30,613 nucleotides of DNA from Myxococcota bacterium (GTDB taxonomy: Bacteria > Myxococcota_C > UBA6777), in NCBI GenBank assembly GCA_023150835.1, contig JAKLKB010000078.1, positions 1 to 30,613 on the forward strand, written 5' to 3'. The notes beneath the pieces were generated by a model, which was not told the DNA's origin, searched no databases, and saw nothing but the letters and a program-made list of their open reading frames with translations. The first letter of the stretch is position 1. Each line of letters starts with the position of its first letter. The position numbers were made by a program, and so were the translations under genes. Positions 23,108 through 30,604 of the stretch are shown piece after piece.

Positions 23108-25396
23108 ATGGAACATGTCGCTGAATCGCAACGGCTCGAAAAGTTTGTTTATGACGACGATATCACACGCAAATTCGTCTTCGCCACAGTCCTTTGGGGA
23201 ATCGTGGGGATGCTTGTCGGATTGATCGTCGCCTTTCAACTCGTCTTGCCGTGGCTCAATCTTGAAATCGAGTGGTTGACCTTTGGCCGCCTGCGTCCCC
23301 TTCACACCAACGCCGTGATCTTTGCTTTTGCCTGCAACGCTGTCTTTGCCGGTATGTACTACTCCAGCCAACGCTTGCTCAAAACCCGTATGTTTAGCGA
23401 CATGATGAGCCGCATCCACTTCTGGGGCTGGCAGTTGATCATCGTGATCGCCGCCATCACCCTCCCGCTCGGCATCACCCAATCCAAGGAGTATGCAGAA
23501 CTTGAGTGGTGGGTCGATCTCCTGATCACAGCGGTTTGGGTGATCTTTTCCATTAACTTCTTTTTAACCATCCGTATCCGCCGTGAGCGCCATCTCTACG
23601 TCGCGATCTGGTTTTACATCGCTTCGCTGATCGCCGTCGCGATGCTTCATCTCTTCAACAACCTTGTCATCCCCGTCAGTTTGACCAAAAGTTATCCCAT
23701 CTATTCGGGGGTTCAAGACGCTTTCATGCAGTGGTGGTACGGACACAACGCCGTCGCTTTTGTCCTCACCACGCCCTTCTTGGGCATGATGTACTACTTT
23801 ATGCCCAAAGCCGCCGAACGGCCCGTCTACTCTTACCGCCTTTCGATCCTCCACTTTTGGACGCTGATCTTCCTCTATATCTGGGCGGGCCCCCACCACC
23901 TCCATTACACCGCACTCCCGGGGTGGGCGAGCACCCTTGGGATGGTCTTCTCCATCATGTTGTGGATGCCCTCATGGGGGGGCATGATCAACGGCTTGCT
24001 CACCTTGCGCGGCGCATGGCACAAAGTCGCCCGTGATCCCGTCCTCAAATTCATGGTCGTCGCCATCACCTTCTACGGCATGTCCACCTTTGAAGGCCCC
24101 TTGCTCTCCATCAAGTCCGTCAACGCACTCGGCCACTATACCGACTGGATCATCGGTCACGTACACAACGGAACCCTCGGATGGAACGGCTTTTTAGCCT
24201 TTGGCATGGTGTACTGGTTGATGCCTCGCTTGTTCCAAAACACGATCTGGAAACCCCAATGGGTCGAGCTACACTTCTGGATCGGCACCATCGGCATCTT
24301 GCTTTATATCGTTTCGATGTACGTCGCAGGCATCACCCAAGGCTTGATGTGGCGCGCTTTTGATCCCAAAACCGGCCTGCTCGCCTACCCCGACTTCGTC
24401 GATACTGTCATGAACATCCGTTACTTCTACTGGGGCCGCGCTCTCGGCGGAACTCTCTATCTCACAGGCGCTATCCTCTGCGGGATCAACCTCTATATGA
24501 CGTGGGCCACGCGCACCAAAAAAGAATATGACGAAGAGATCCAAGAAGCCCCTGCCCTCCAAAACATCCACTTCGGCGAGATGAAAACCCCTTCGCGTCT
24601 GCGCGAGCGCGGCGCACACGTCGCCGATATCGCCTACAAGATCGAAGCCCTGATCCAACTTTATTGGCACCGCAAATGGGAGCGCTTGCCCCTCACCTTG
24701 ACTGTCATGGTCGTCATCGCCGTAGGTTCCGCCTCCCTCTTCGAGATCATCCCCACCTTTGCCATCAAGTCCAACGTCCCCAAGATCGCCTCCGTTAAGC
24801 CCTATACTCCGCTCGAATTGGCTGGACGCGATATCTATGTCAGCGAAGGCTGCTACAACTGCCACTCCCAAATGGTTCGCCCCATGCGTGCTGAAACCGA
24901 ACGCTACAACTTCCCAACCGTCGACCCCAACGCCTCTTTCGCAAGCCAAAGCTACAGCAAGCCCGGGGAGTTTATCTACGATCATCCCTTCCAATGGGGT
25001 TCTCGACGCATCGGACCTGACCTCCACCGCGAAGGAGGCCGCCGTACCGACGATTGGCACTACAAACACATGATGAACCCTCGCGGTACCCAAGGCGAAG
25101 TCCTTGTCGAAAACTCCATCATGCCCCCCTATCCGTGGCTTGCGCACAAACCCACCGACTTCTCGATCCTCCCCAAAAAGATCTGGGCCATGCGCTTACT
25201 TGGCGTACCTTACACGCTCGAACAAGAAAAAACCTCCATCCAACACGCCAAAGCCCAAGCCAAAGAGATCGCCGATCGCATCCGCATGAAGGGCATCCCC
25301 GGCAAGCACGAAGACAAACAGATCATCGCCCTGATCGCTTATCTCCAACGCCTCGGAACCGACATCCTCAAAGAATATCAAAACAATAGAATGTGA
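23108..25396 (+). CDS. ccoNO: cbb3-type cytochrome c oxidase, fused subunits I and II (CcoN-CcoO)
   Basis: This 762-residue fusion joins the catalytic and the mono-haem subunits of the high-affinity terminal oxidase, which reduces O2 to water and pumps protons. Residues about 1-475 are CcoN, with about 12 helices. They include His66 (RPLHTNAVIF), His213 (WYGHNAVAF, CuB), His263-His264 (GPHHLHY, CuB) and His351/His353 (GHVHNG, haem ligands). A short linker (DEEIQEAPALQNIHFGEMK) leads to a helix at about 530-555. CcoO follows, with CYNCH at 582-586 and an axial Met in SIMPPYPW. GAGGA lies about 7 nt before ATG 23108. In most Proteobacteria ccoN and ccoO are separate genes. Fusions are known, notably in Bacteroidetes, but this one is intact and in a single frame. 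ccoQ-like and ccoP follow. Confidence 0.96.
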   Translation: MEHVAESQRLEKFVYDDDITRKFVFATVLWGIVGMLVGLIVAFQLVLPWLNLEIEWLTFGRLRPLHTNAVIFAFACNAVFAGMYYSSQRLLKTRMFSDMMSRIHFWGWQLIIVIAAITLPLGITQSKEYAELEWWVDLLITAVWVIFSINFFLTIRIRRERHLYVAIWFYIASLIAVAMLHLFNNLVIPVSLTKSYPIYSGVQDAFMQWWYGHNAVAFVLTTPFLGMMYYFMPKAAERPVYSYRLSILHFWTLIFLYIWAGPHHLHYTALPGWASTLGMVFSIMLWMPSWGGMINGLLTLRGAWHKVARDPVLKFMVVAITFYGMSTFEGPLLSIKSVNALGHYTDWIIGHVHNGTLGWNGFLAFGMVYWLMPRLFQNTIWKPQWVELHFWIGTIGILLYIVSMYVAGITQGLMWRAFDPKTGLLAYPDFVDTVMNIRYFYWGRALGGTLYLTGAILCGINLYMTWATRTKKEYDEEIQEAPALQNIHFGEMKTPSRLRERGAHVADIAYKIEALIQLYWHRKWERLPLTLTVMVVIAVGSASLFEIIPTFAIKSNVPKIASVKPYTPLELAGRDIYVSEGCYNCHSQMVRPMRAETERYNFPTVDPNASFASQSYSKPGEFIYDHPFQWGSRRIGPDLHREGGRRTDDWHYKHMMNPRGTQGEVLVENSIMPPYPWLAHKPTDFSILPKKIWAMRLLGVPYTLEQEKTSIQHAKAQAKEIADRIRMKGIPGKHEDKQIIALIAYLQRLGTDILKEYQNNRM

Positions 25397-25405
25397 GTTT
25401 TCTCG

Positions 25406-25639
25406 ATGCGAATCAGCGAGATCGTCTCCAATGCCAGCCGCAGCACCTTGTGGGTCGAGATGGCACTTGTCCTGTTTTTTACAGTCTTTGTCGGCGTCAT
25501 CTTCTATCTTTGGTTCTTGATCAAGCCCGAAGCGCTCGAACGCGCCGCACAAATGCCCCTTGATGACCTCCACCCCCAAGAGCCGCTCACCCTTCCAAAA
25601 GACCCACACGCCGACCACGCACACAAAGGAGAACGTTAA
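25406..25639 (+). CDS. ccoQ: CcoQ-like small membrane subunit of cbb3 oxidase
   Basis: This 77-residue protein has one transmembrane helix at about 18-40 (ALVLFFTVFVGVIFYLWFLI), preceded by a short N-terminus and followed by a polar tail. The tail is rich in Pro, Asp and His (DPHADHAHKGER) and could bind a metal, which is not usual for CcoQ. Identification rests on size, topology and its place between ccoNO and ccoP. It starts 9 bp after the ccoNO stop. Its stop (TAA) overlaps the ccoP ATG by one base, so the genes are translationally coupled. CcoQ usually stabilises the complex rather than taking part in catalysis. Confidence 0.75.
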   Translation: MRISEIVSNASRSTLWVEMALVLFFTVFVGVIFYLWFLIKPEALERAAQMPLDDLHPQEPLTLPKDPHADHAHKGER

Positions 25640-26256
25640 TGCACCACCATTCCACCACGGAGATCGTCGAAGAGTTCACCGAGCCTTCTTACGACAAACT
25701 CCTCGATCACGAATACGATGGCATCCGCGAATACGATAACCCCTTGCCCGGATGGTGGAAGAATCTCTTCTACCTCTCTATCCTCTTCGCTTTCGGCTAC
25801 TGGGGGTACTATCACTTCGGTGGCTCCGCACTCTCCGTCCAACAGATCCACGCCCTCGAAGTCGCCCAAGCCAACGCTGAAATGAAACAGCGACGCGGCA
25901 AAGACTTTGAAAAAAATCTCGCCAACGATTTCCAAAAGATCGTCGGAAACCCCCAATCCATCGCCAAAGGCAAAGAGGCTTATACCAAAAACGGTTGCCT
26001 TGCCTGCCATCGCCCCGACGGCGGCGGACTCATCGGACCCAACCTAACGGATCGCTTCTGGATCTTTGGGCCTCAACCCGTCCAGATCTACAAAGCCATC
26101 TCCAACGGTGGTCGCCCCAACAAAGGCATGGAAGCGTGGGGTAAAAAGATCGCGCCTGACGATATCAAAGCCCTTGTCGCCTACGTCATCAGTTTGCGCG
26201 GCACCAACCCACCCAACCCCAAAAAACCCGAACCCGACGAAACCCCATTCCCCTGA
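25639..26256 (+). CDS. ccoP: cbb3-type cytochrome c oxidase subunit III, mono-haem CcoP
   Basis: The 205-residue product has the conserved CcoP start: an acidic segment with YDGIREYDNPLPGWW, followed by one helix (about 38-60) and a periplasmic cytochrome c domain. That domain has one haem site, CLACH at 120-124, and an axial Met in NKGMEAW. Classical CcoP has two haem c domains and is about 290 residues long; here one is absent, so the electron path is shorter. AAAGGAG precedes the ATG by about 7 nt. It closes the oxidase operon. The assembly genes ccoG, ccoH, ccoI and ccoS are not found in the window. Confidence 0.93.
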   Translation: MHHHSTTEIVEEFTEPSYDKLLDHEYDGIREYDNPLPGWWKNLFYLSILFAFGYWGYYHFGGSALSVQQIHALEVAQANAEMKQRRGKDFEKNLANDFQKIVGNPQSIAKGKEAYTKNGCLACHRPDGGGLIGPNLTDRFWIFGPQPVQIYKAISNGGRPNKGMEAWGKKIAPDDIKALVAYVISLRGTNPPNPKKPEPDETPFP

Positions 26257-26349
26257 TCCCATCGGAGCCACGCATCCCAATAAGTTTTGTGGGGCTTTGC
26301 CCCATAGGCGCTAGGTTACATGGTTGGCCCCCCACCAAGGCCAAAGACC
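26257..26349. other. cbb3 operon 3' region with palindrome
   Basis: TGGGGC (26290-26295) and GCCCCA (26299-26304) form a perfect 6-bp stem with a TTT loop, 34 bp after the ccoP stop. No T tract follows, so it is only a weak candidate terminator. It sits at the outer edge of the dispersed repeat beginning at 26350. Confidence 0.35.
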
Positions 26350-26544
26350 GTGAACAGGGGAGGGAGCGAAAGTCGGAGGCAGCGAGGTTTTGGTTTTGTA
26401 TGCCACACGCTGTTTGCACAAGAGCTTGTCTTTGCCTGATCCAACTTCCCCCCGTTGGCCGGGGGGAATGAGGGGGGCGACAAAATAAAGAACGATCATC
26501 CTCGACTATCCGGTGTTTCCGCCTTAACAAGGCGCGTATGGGGG
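26350..26544 (+). repeat. Left copy of a ~195-bp palindrome-rich dispersed repeat
   Basis: This stretch matches the reverse complement of 30408-30604. Shared blocks in the same order include GTGAACAGGGGAGGGAGCGA, CACGCTGTTTGCAC, CCAACTTCCCCCCGTT, GACTATCCGGTGTTTCC and CCTTAACAAGGCGCGTATGG; the spacers differ. It contains a CCCCCC...GGGGGG hairpin and no protein-coding frame with support. The nearby 26545-26590 bases are unremarkable. The element resembles a MITE or intergenic palindromic repeat and appears at least twice here. Confidence 0.85.
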
Positions 26545-26590
26545 CTGCCCCTACATTTTGCGATCATTGGGTCGGTGATTCGATTTGATC

Positions 26591-28450
26591 TCAATAATAC
26601 CGACAGATGCTGTTCCCTATCGACATTATCGCACATTTGGCTGGGGTACTGCCGCGTGTCGGGCAATCCGAGCAGTCCGCATCAGATTTGCATGACACAA
26701 GCTGGACAAAGGCGCTTTCACAAGAAGTGCTCCCCCCTTTACAAGCCGTGTTCCCCTGCGCGCAAACGGTGGCGGATCCTTGCGTCGTGATCGTATAGCA
26801 AACGGTGGAAGGTACGTTGTCGTCGATGGTTCCGTTGCAATCATCGTCTAGGTTGTTGCACTGCTCGACTTGAGGGGGGACTTCGCCCAGACAATCCCCC
26901 CAACCTTTGCCGTTTGCATGGCAGGTTTGTGTTCCTGCTTTGCATATCCCCGTGCATTTGTAGCTGTTTGTGGTGGTCGATGGGAAGCAGCCTGTGCTGT
27001 AGTTGTAGCAGGCTTGCGTGGTGTTGGGGATACAGACGCATCCCGAGGCGTCATCCACGCTTCCGTTGCAATCGTTGTCTTTGCCGTCACACTTGGTTTC
27101 TTTGGTTTCGTAGTCGGGGTTGGCCGCGTAGTCGCAGACCCACCCGCCGTTTTGACAGGTTTGTCGTGTACCGCTGCATACGCCGCTTTGTTTGCTGCAC
27201 AAAACAGGCGTGAGGTTGTTGTCGATCTGCCCGTCGCAATCGTCATCGATCCCGTTGCACTCTTCGGCCTTGTTCGTGACGGCTCCGATACAAGCGGTCC
27301 ATTGGCCGTTTTGGCAGGTCTGCGTTCCCGTTTTGCAGGGAAGCGTGCAGTTGTAGCTGCTTCCGCTTTGGGGGCAGCCTTGTGTTCCGGGATAACAGGT
27401 TTGGGTCGCTCCGTGTGTGCAAATGCAAGCGCTGTGTTCGTCCGTCTTGTCGTTGCAATCGTTGTCTTTGCCGTCGCATTTGGTTTCGACAGCTTCGTAG
27501 TCGGGGTTGGCTGCGTAGTCTGCGGCTGTGCAATCGACCCATGCTCCTTTCACGCAGGTTTGCTTGGAGCCGTTGCAGACGCCTTTTTGGTTGCTACAGG
27601 GTTTGGAGGGGAGGTTGTTGTCGACGGCACCGTCGCAGTCGTCGTCTTTTCCGTTGCAGTCTTCAGGGGTAGGAACTTGTGCATCGCAGTTCCCCCATGT
27701 ACCGTTGCTACACGTTTCTTTTCCGACGCCGCATTTGGATGAACAGGGGCGAGTGACGCCATCGTCGGTGGTACCGTCACAATCGTCGTCTTTGTTGTTG
27801 CATTCTTCGATCTTCTCGACGACTTGCCCTTGGCATGGGCCCCAAACCCCATTGTCGCAAGTTTGTGTTCCTTCTTTGCATTCCCCCTTGCCTTGTGTTC
27901 CTGATGTTCCCGAATAACAAGGCCGCGTTTCTTTGTTTTGGCACTGGAGATCGGGCTTTGGCTCAGGTGCGGGTTCGGGTATCGGCTCCGAAGTGGTTTC
28001 GGGCGAGTCCTCACTTGCATCCGCCTTTTCGTCGGTGGGTTCGGTGTTGACCGATTCTTGGGGATTTTCGACGGAGGGTTCGGTGTTGACCGATTCTTGG
28101 GGATTTTCGACGGAGGGTTCGGTGTTGACGGACTCTTGGGGGTTTTCGTTAGAGGATTCGGTGTTGACGGACTCTTGGGGGGGTTCGTTAGAGGGTTCGG
28201 TATTGGCGGACTCTTGGGACTTTTCGTTAGAGGGTTCGGTATTGGCGGACTCTTGGGACTTTTCGTCAGAGGGTTCGGTGGAAGAAGTGGTGGAGCCGCA
28301 GAGTCCTTGATTGCAATCGAGTCCTCCGCAGTCCACGCTCGTTTGGCAAGGTTTCAGATGTGGCGAAAGCGAGGGGACTTGGCAGGCCAAGCCAAAGCAC
28401 ATGAGCGCAGAGAGCCATATCCATCCAAGGTATCGAGATATCCGCGTCAT
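26591..28450 (-). CDS. MopE-like cysteine-rich lipoprotein (paralogue A)
   Basis: This 619-residue protein starts at ATG 28450 with AAGGAGT about 6 nt upstream. A further in-frame start at 28483 has no such site. The signal peptide ends FGLAC at Cys23, an atypical lipobox but followed by a mature start CQVPSLSPHLKPCQTS that is shared with the next paralogue. Residues about 60-160 are a stalk of 13-residue repeats (TEPSxExxQESxN). From about 170 to 560 lie units of the CNxxDDDCDGxxDD type alternating with GTQTCxNGxWxxC modules. The Asp-rich loops probably bind Ca2+; MopE itself binds copper, which cannot be inferred here. The end is a distinct Cys module (SCKSDADCSDCP ... CRYY), conserved in the paralogue. 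It should be displayed on the cell surface. No catalytic motif. Confidence 0.9.
   Translation of the reverse strand: MTRISRYLGWIWLSALMCFGLACQVPSLSPHLKPCQTSVDCGGLDCNQGLCGSTTSSTEPSDEKSQESANTEPSNEKSQESANTEPSNEPPQESVNTESSNENPQESVNTEPSVENPQESVNTEPSVENPQESVNTEPTDEKADASEDSPETTSEPIPEPAPEPKPDLQCQNKETRPCYSGTSGTQGKGECKEGTQTCDNGVWGPCQGQVVEKIEECNNKDDDCDGTTDDGVTRPCSSKCGVGKETCSNGTWGNCDAQVPTPEDCNGKDDDCDGAVDNNLPSKPCSNQKGVCNGSKQTCVKGAWVDCTAADYAANPDYEAVETKCDGKDNDCNDKTDEHSACICTHGATQTCYPGTQGCPQSGSSYNCTLPCKTGTQTCQNGQWTACIGAVTNKAEECNGIDDDCDGQIDNNLTPVLCSKQSGVCSGTRQTCQNGGWVCDYAANPDYETKETKCDGKDNDCNGSVDDASGCVCIPNTTQACYNYSTGCFPSTTTNSYKCTGICKAGTQTCHANGKGWGDCLGEVPPQVEQCNNLDDDCNGTIDDNVPSTVCYTITTQGSATVCAQGNTACKGGSTSCESAFVQLVSCKSDADCSDCPTRGSTPAKCAIMSIGNSICRYY
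28046..28279 (-). repeat. 39-bp tandem repeat encoding the lipoprotein stalk
   Basis: Six consecutive 39-bp units, bounded at 28279, 28240, 28201, 28162, 28123 and 28084, encode variants of TEPSxExxQESxN. A degenerate seventh lies below 28046. Two neighbouring units, 28046-28084 and 28085-28123, look identical while others differ at a few codons, so the array grows by unit duplication. Length change would alter stalk length in frame. Confidence 0.9.
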
Positions 28451-28466
28451 TGAACACTCCTTGCGT

Positions 28467-28496
28467 AAAGAAAGAAGCCTCAAGGGGGGGTGAGGC
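28467..28496 (-). terminator. Candidate intrinsic terminator of paralogue B
   Basis: On the minus strand GCCTCA (28496-28491) and TGAGGC (28482-28477) form a perfect 6-bp stem around a C-rich loop, followed by the T-rich tract TTCTTTCTTT (28476-28467). It lies 44 bp after the stop of the 28540-30237 gene and 17 bp before the start of paralogue A. Paralogue A would depend on read-through or an internal promoter. Confidence 0.45.
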
Positions 28497-28539
28497 GAAA
28501 GTATGGGGAAGATGTCTTTTCTCGCTCGTAAGCCCAGCG

Positions 28540-30237
28540 CTACGGGTAGATGCAGAATTTCCCGTTTTCAGTTCCGTTGATGCAATTGGGACCTTTTCCG
28601 TTGTGCAGAGGGCATCCGTTACAACTCGCAGCGTTGGTACAACTGAGCATAAACGTCGATTTGCATTGTTCTTGGCCGCTCACGCATTGTACGGTACCTT
28701 TGTAGCAGATATGGAAGCTGCCGACCTTGATACGAGCGCGGCATTCGCGAGGAGCGATATCGTCGATGGTGCCGTTGCAATCGTTGTCGATGGTGTCGCA
28801 GAGTTCAGGGGCAGGAATGATCGCGTCAACACATATCCCCCATGCTTTTCCATCGGGGTTGCAAGTTTGTTTTCCGGCGCGACAAGCCCCCGTGCAGGAG
28901 TACCGACCTCCGATAAGTACACACCCGGGTTTGGCGGGGTAGCAGGCTCTTTGTTGGCCGGGGGTGCAGAGGCATGTTTCGTCGATTTGGCCGTCGCAGT
29001 CGTTGTCTTTGCCGTCGCACTTGGATTCCACTCCTTCGTAGTCTGTTCCGTAATCGCAGTTCAACTGGCTCTCTTTGCAGGTGTATCTTACGCCTTGGCA
29101 GACGCCGATTTGTTTGGGGCATAGTTGTGGGAGCGGCAAGTTGTTATCGATTTGGCCGTCGCAATCGTTGTCTTTGCCGTCGCAGATCTCGGGCGTGTTG
29201 GTGATCTGGCCGTCGCATGGGCCCCACTGTCCGTTTCTGCATGTTTGAGAGCCTGCTTTACACGGAGCTTTGCAGGTGTAGAAACCGTTTTGAAATAGGC
29301 AGCCTTTTGTTCCTGTGTAGCAAGGTCGAGAAGAGCCATCTTGACAAGAGCATCCGTCATCGATTTGGCCGTTGCAATCGTTGTCAAGGCCATCGCATTT
29401 GTTTATTTCTGGATCGAGATATTCGGGGATACTGTTGTAGTTACAGCGGCTCCATTGGCCGTTGTTGCAGGTCTCGAACGAGCCTTTGCAGACGCCTCTT
29501 TGCTCGCAATCTCTTGTAATGCCGTCGATCTTTCCGTCACAATCGTCGTCTTTGTTGTTGCATATTTCGGTTTGGGGAGCGGGGGCGTCACAAGCTCCCC
29601 ATTTTCCTGCGTTGCAGGTTTGCTTACCGCTTCCACATTCGCTGTTGCAGGCTTTTTGGAGGTTATCGTCGATTTGGCCGTTGCAGTCGTTGTCTACGTT
29701 GTCGCATTCTTCGGGGGTTGGGGGGATTTCGCCCACACAAGCATCGGCCCATTTTCCATTTTCGCAGGTTTGTGTTCCACTTTTACACGGGGCTTTGGGG
29801 GGAAGTGAGCCACCTGAGAAGCATACTCTGGTTTGCCCGTCGGTACATTCGGCTTCGAGGGGGTCTTCTGCGACGATGAATTCGAAAGGCTCGGGTGGGG
29901 TTTCGGGGGTAGGTTCCGAAGCGTCTGTGATCTCATCGGTGTTTTCGGGGATTGGTTGTTCTGTGGGAGGCTCGGAAGCGTCGGTTGGCGCGATCTCGAT
30001 GGTGGTTTCTTGCGTATCGGTCGGGGGTTCGGAGGGGGTTTGTTCTACGGAAGGCTCGTGTGGGGAGGATTCGGTTTGGGAGGAGCCACAAAGTCCTTGG
30101 TTGCAATCCGCTCCGTCGCATTCTGCGCTGGTTTGGCAAGGACGGAGATGGGGGTTGAGTGTGGGGGTTTGGCAGGCCACAAACGCGGCGAGAGCAAACA
30201 GAACGATGCAACAGAACAAACCGAAACGAACGGACAT
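28540..30237 (-). CDS. MopE-like cysteine-rich lipoprotein (paralogue B)
   Basis: This 565-residue paralogue of the adjacent gene starts at ATG 30237; GAGG lies about 9 nt upstream. The signal peptide is MSVRFGLFCCIVLFALAAFVAC, with lipid cysteine at 22. The mature start CQTPTLNPHLRPCQTS and the following ECDGADCNQGLCGSS match paralogue A almost residue for residue. The stalk (about 55-125) is acidic and Pro/Thr-rich but lacks the perfect 13-residue periodicity. Cysteine-rich CDGxDNDCNGQIDD and SQTCRNGQWGPC modules alternate from about 130 to 510. The C-terminal module (SCTNAASCNGCP ... CIYP) is shared too. Tandem duplication followed by divergence is the simplest history. Surface display and Ca2+-dependent folding are inferred from the family. 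Nothing catalytic is visible. Confidence 0.9.
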   Translation of the reverse strand: MSVRFGLFCCIVLFALAAFVACQTPTLNPHLRPCQTSAECDGADCNQGLCGSSQTESSPHEPSVEQTPSEPPTDTQETTIEIAPTDASEPPTEQPIPENTDEITDASEPTPETPPEPFEFIVAEDPLEAECTDGQTRVCFSGGSLPPKAPCKSGTQTCENGKWADACVGEIPPTPEECDNVDNDCNGQIDDNLQKACNSECGSGKQTCNAGKWGACDAPAPQTEICNNKDDDCDGKIDGITRDCEQRGVCKGSFETCNNGQWSRCNYNSIPEYLDPEINKCDGLDNDCNGQIDDGCSCQDGSSRPCYTGTKGCLFQNGFYTCKAPCKAGSQTCRNGQWGPCDGQITNTPEICDGKDNDCDGQIDNNLPLPQLCPKQIGVCQGVRYTCKESQLNCDYGTDYEGVESKCDGKDNDCDGQIDETCLCTPGQQRACYPAKPGCVLIGGRYSCTGACRAGKQTCNPDGKAWGICVDAIIPAPELCDTIDNDCNGTIDDIAPRECRARIKVGSFHICYKGTVQCVSGQEQCKSTFMLSCTNAASCNGCPLHNGKGPNCINGTENGKFCIYP

Positions 30238-30261
30238 GACGAGAACCTCGAAAAGTGAATG

Positions 30262-30290
30262 GATATGTACAGGCGTCACGCGGTTGCCAA
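30262..30290 (-). promoter_or_regulatory. Weak candidate promoter of paralogue B
   Basis: Read on the minus strand, TTGGCA (30290-30285) and CATATC (30267-30262) are spaced by 17 bp. The -35 matches five of six bases and the -10 three of six. The 30291-30407 bases further upstream hold nothing recognised. Confidence 0.28.
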
Positions 30291-30407
30291 AAAACCCCGT
30301 GTTCGCGGTATTTCAAGCGACAGAGTCGTTTGTGTGAAAGATCTGTGCTCTTTTCGCCAACATGGGGTCAAGGGGGCTGTGCTAAGGGTGCGGGGTATGG
30401 GGCAGCG

Positions 30408-30604
30408 CCCCATACGCGCCTTGTTAAGGTGGAAACACCGGATAGTCTAGCCTGATCGCCGTTTCTTTTTCTACCCCCCCCCTCAATCCCCCCGTGAACG
30501 GGGGGAAGTTGGAACGGGCAGCGTCTGCGTCTCGTGCAAACAGCGTGCGTCATGAAAAAACAAAATCCCCGCTGCTTCCGACTTTCGCTCCCTCCCCTGT
30601 TCAC
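30408..30604 (-). repeat. Right copy of the ~195-bp dispersed repeat (inverted)
   Basis: This is the inverted counterpart of 26350-26544. It carries a perfect 9-bp hairpin at its inner edge (GTATGGGGC and GCCCCATAC around AGC, 30395-30415) and CCCCCCGTGAACGGGGGG-type palindromes. At 30590-30613 it enters a CCCTCCCC...GGGGGAGGG palindrome that reaches the end of the window, so its true right boundary may lie outside. Confidence 0.85.

Noticed and set aside
24269-25147. Minus-strand frame of 292 residues antisense to ccoNO
   Set aside because: Shadow of codon bias on the opposite strand; the ccoNO frame has unequivocal motifs.
26189-26530. Minus-strand frame of 113 residues overlapping ccoP end and the left repeat
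   Set aside because: Much of it is the translated dispersed repeat; a related frame reappears in the right copy, which confirms repeat origin, not a gene.
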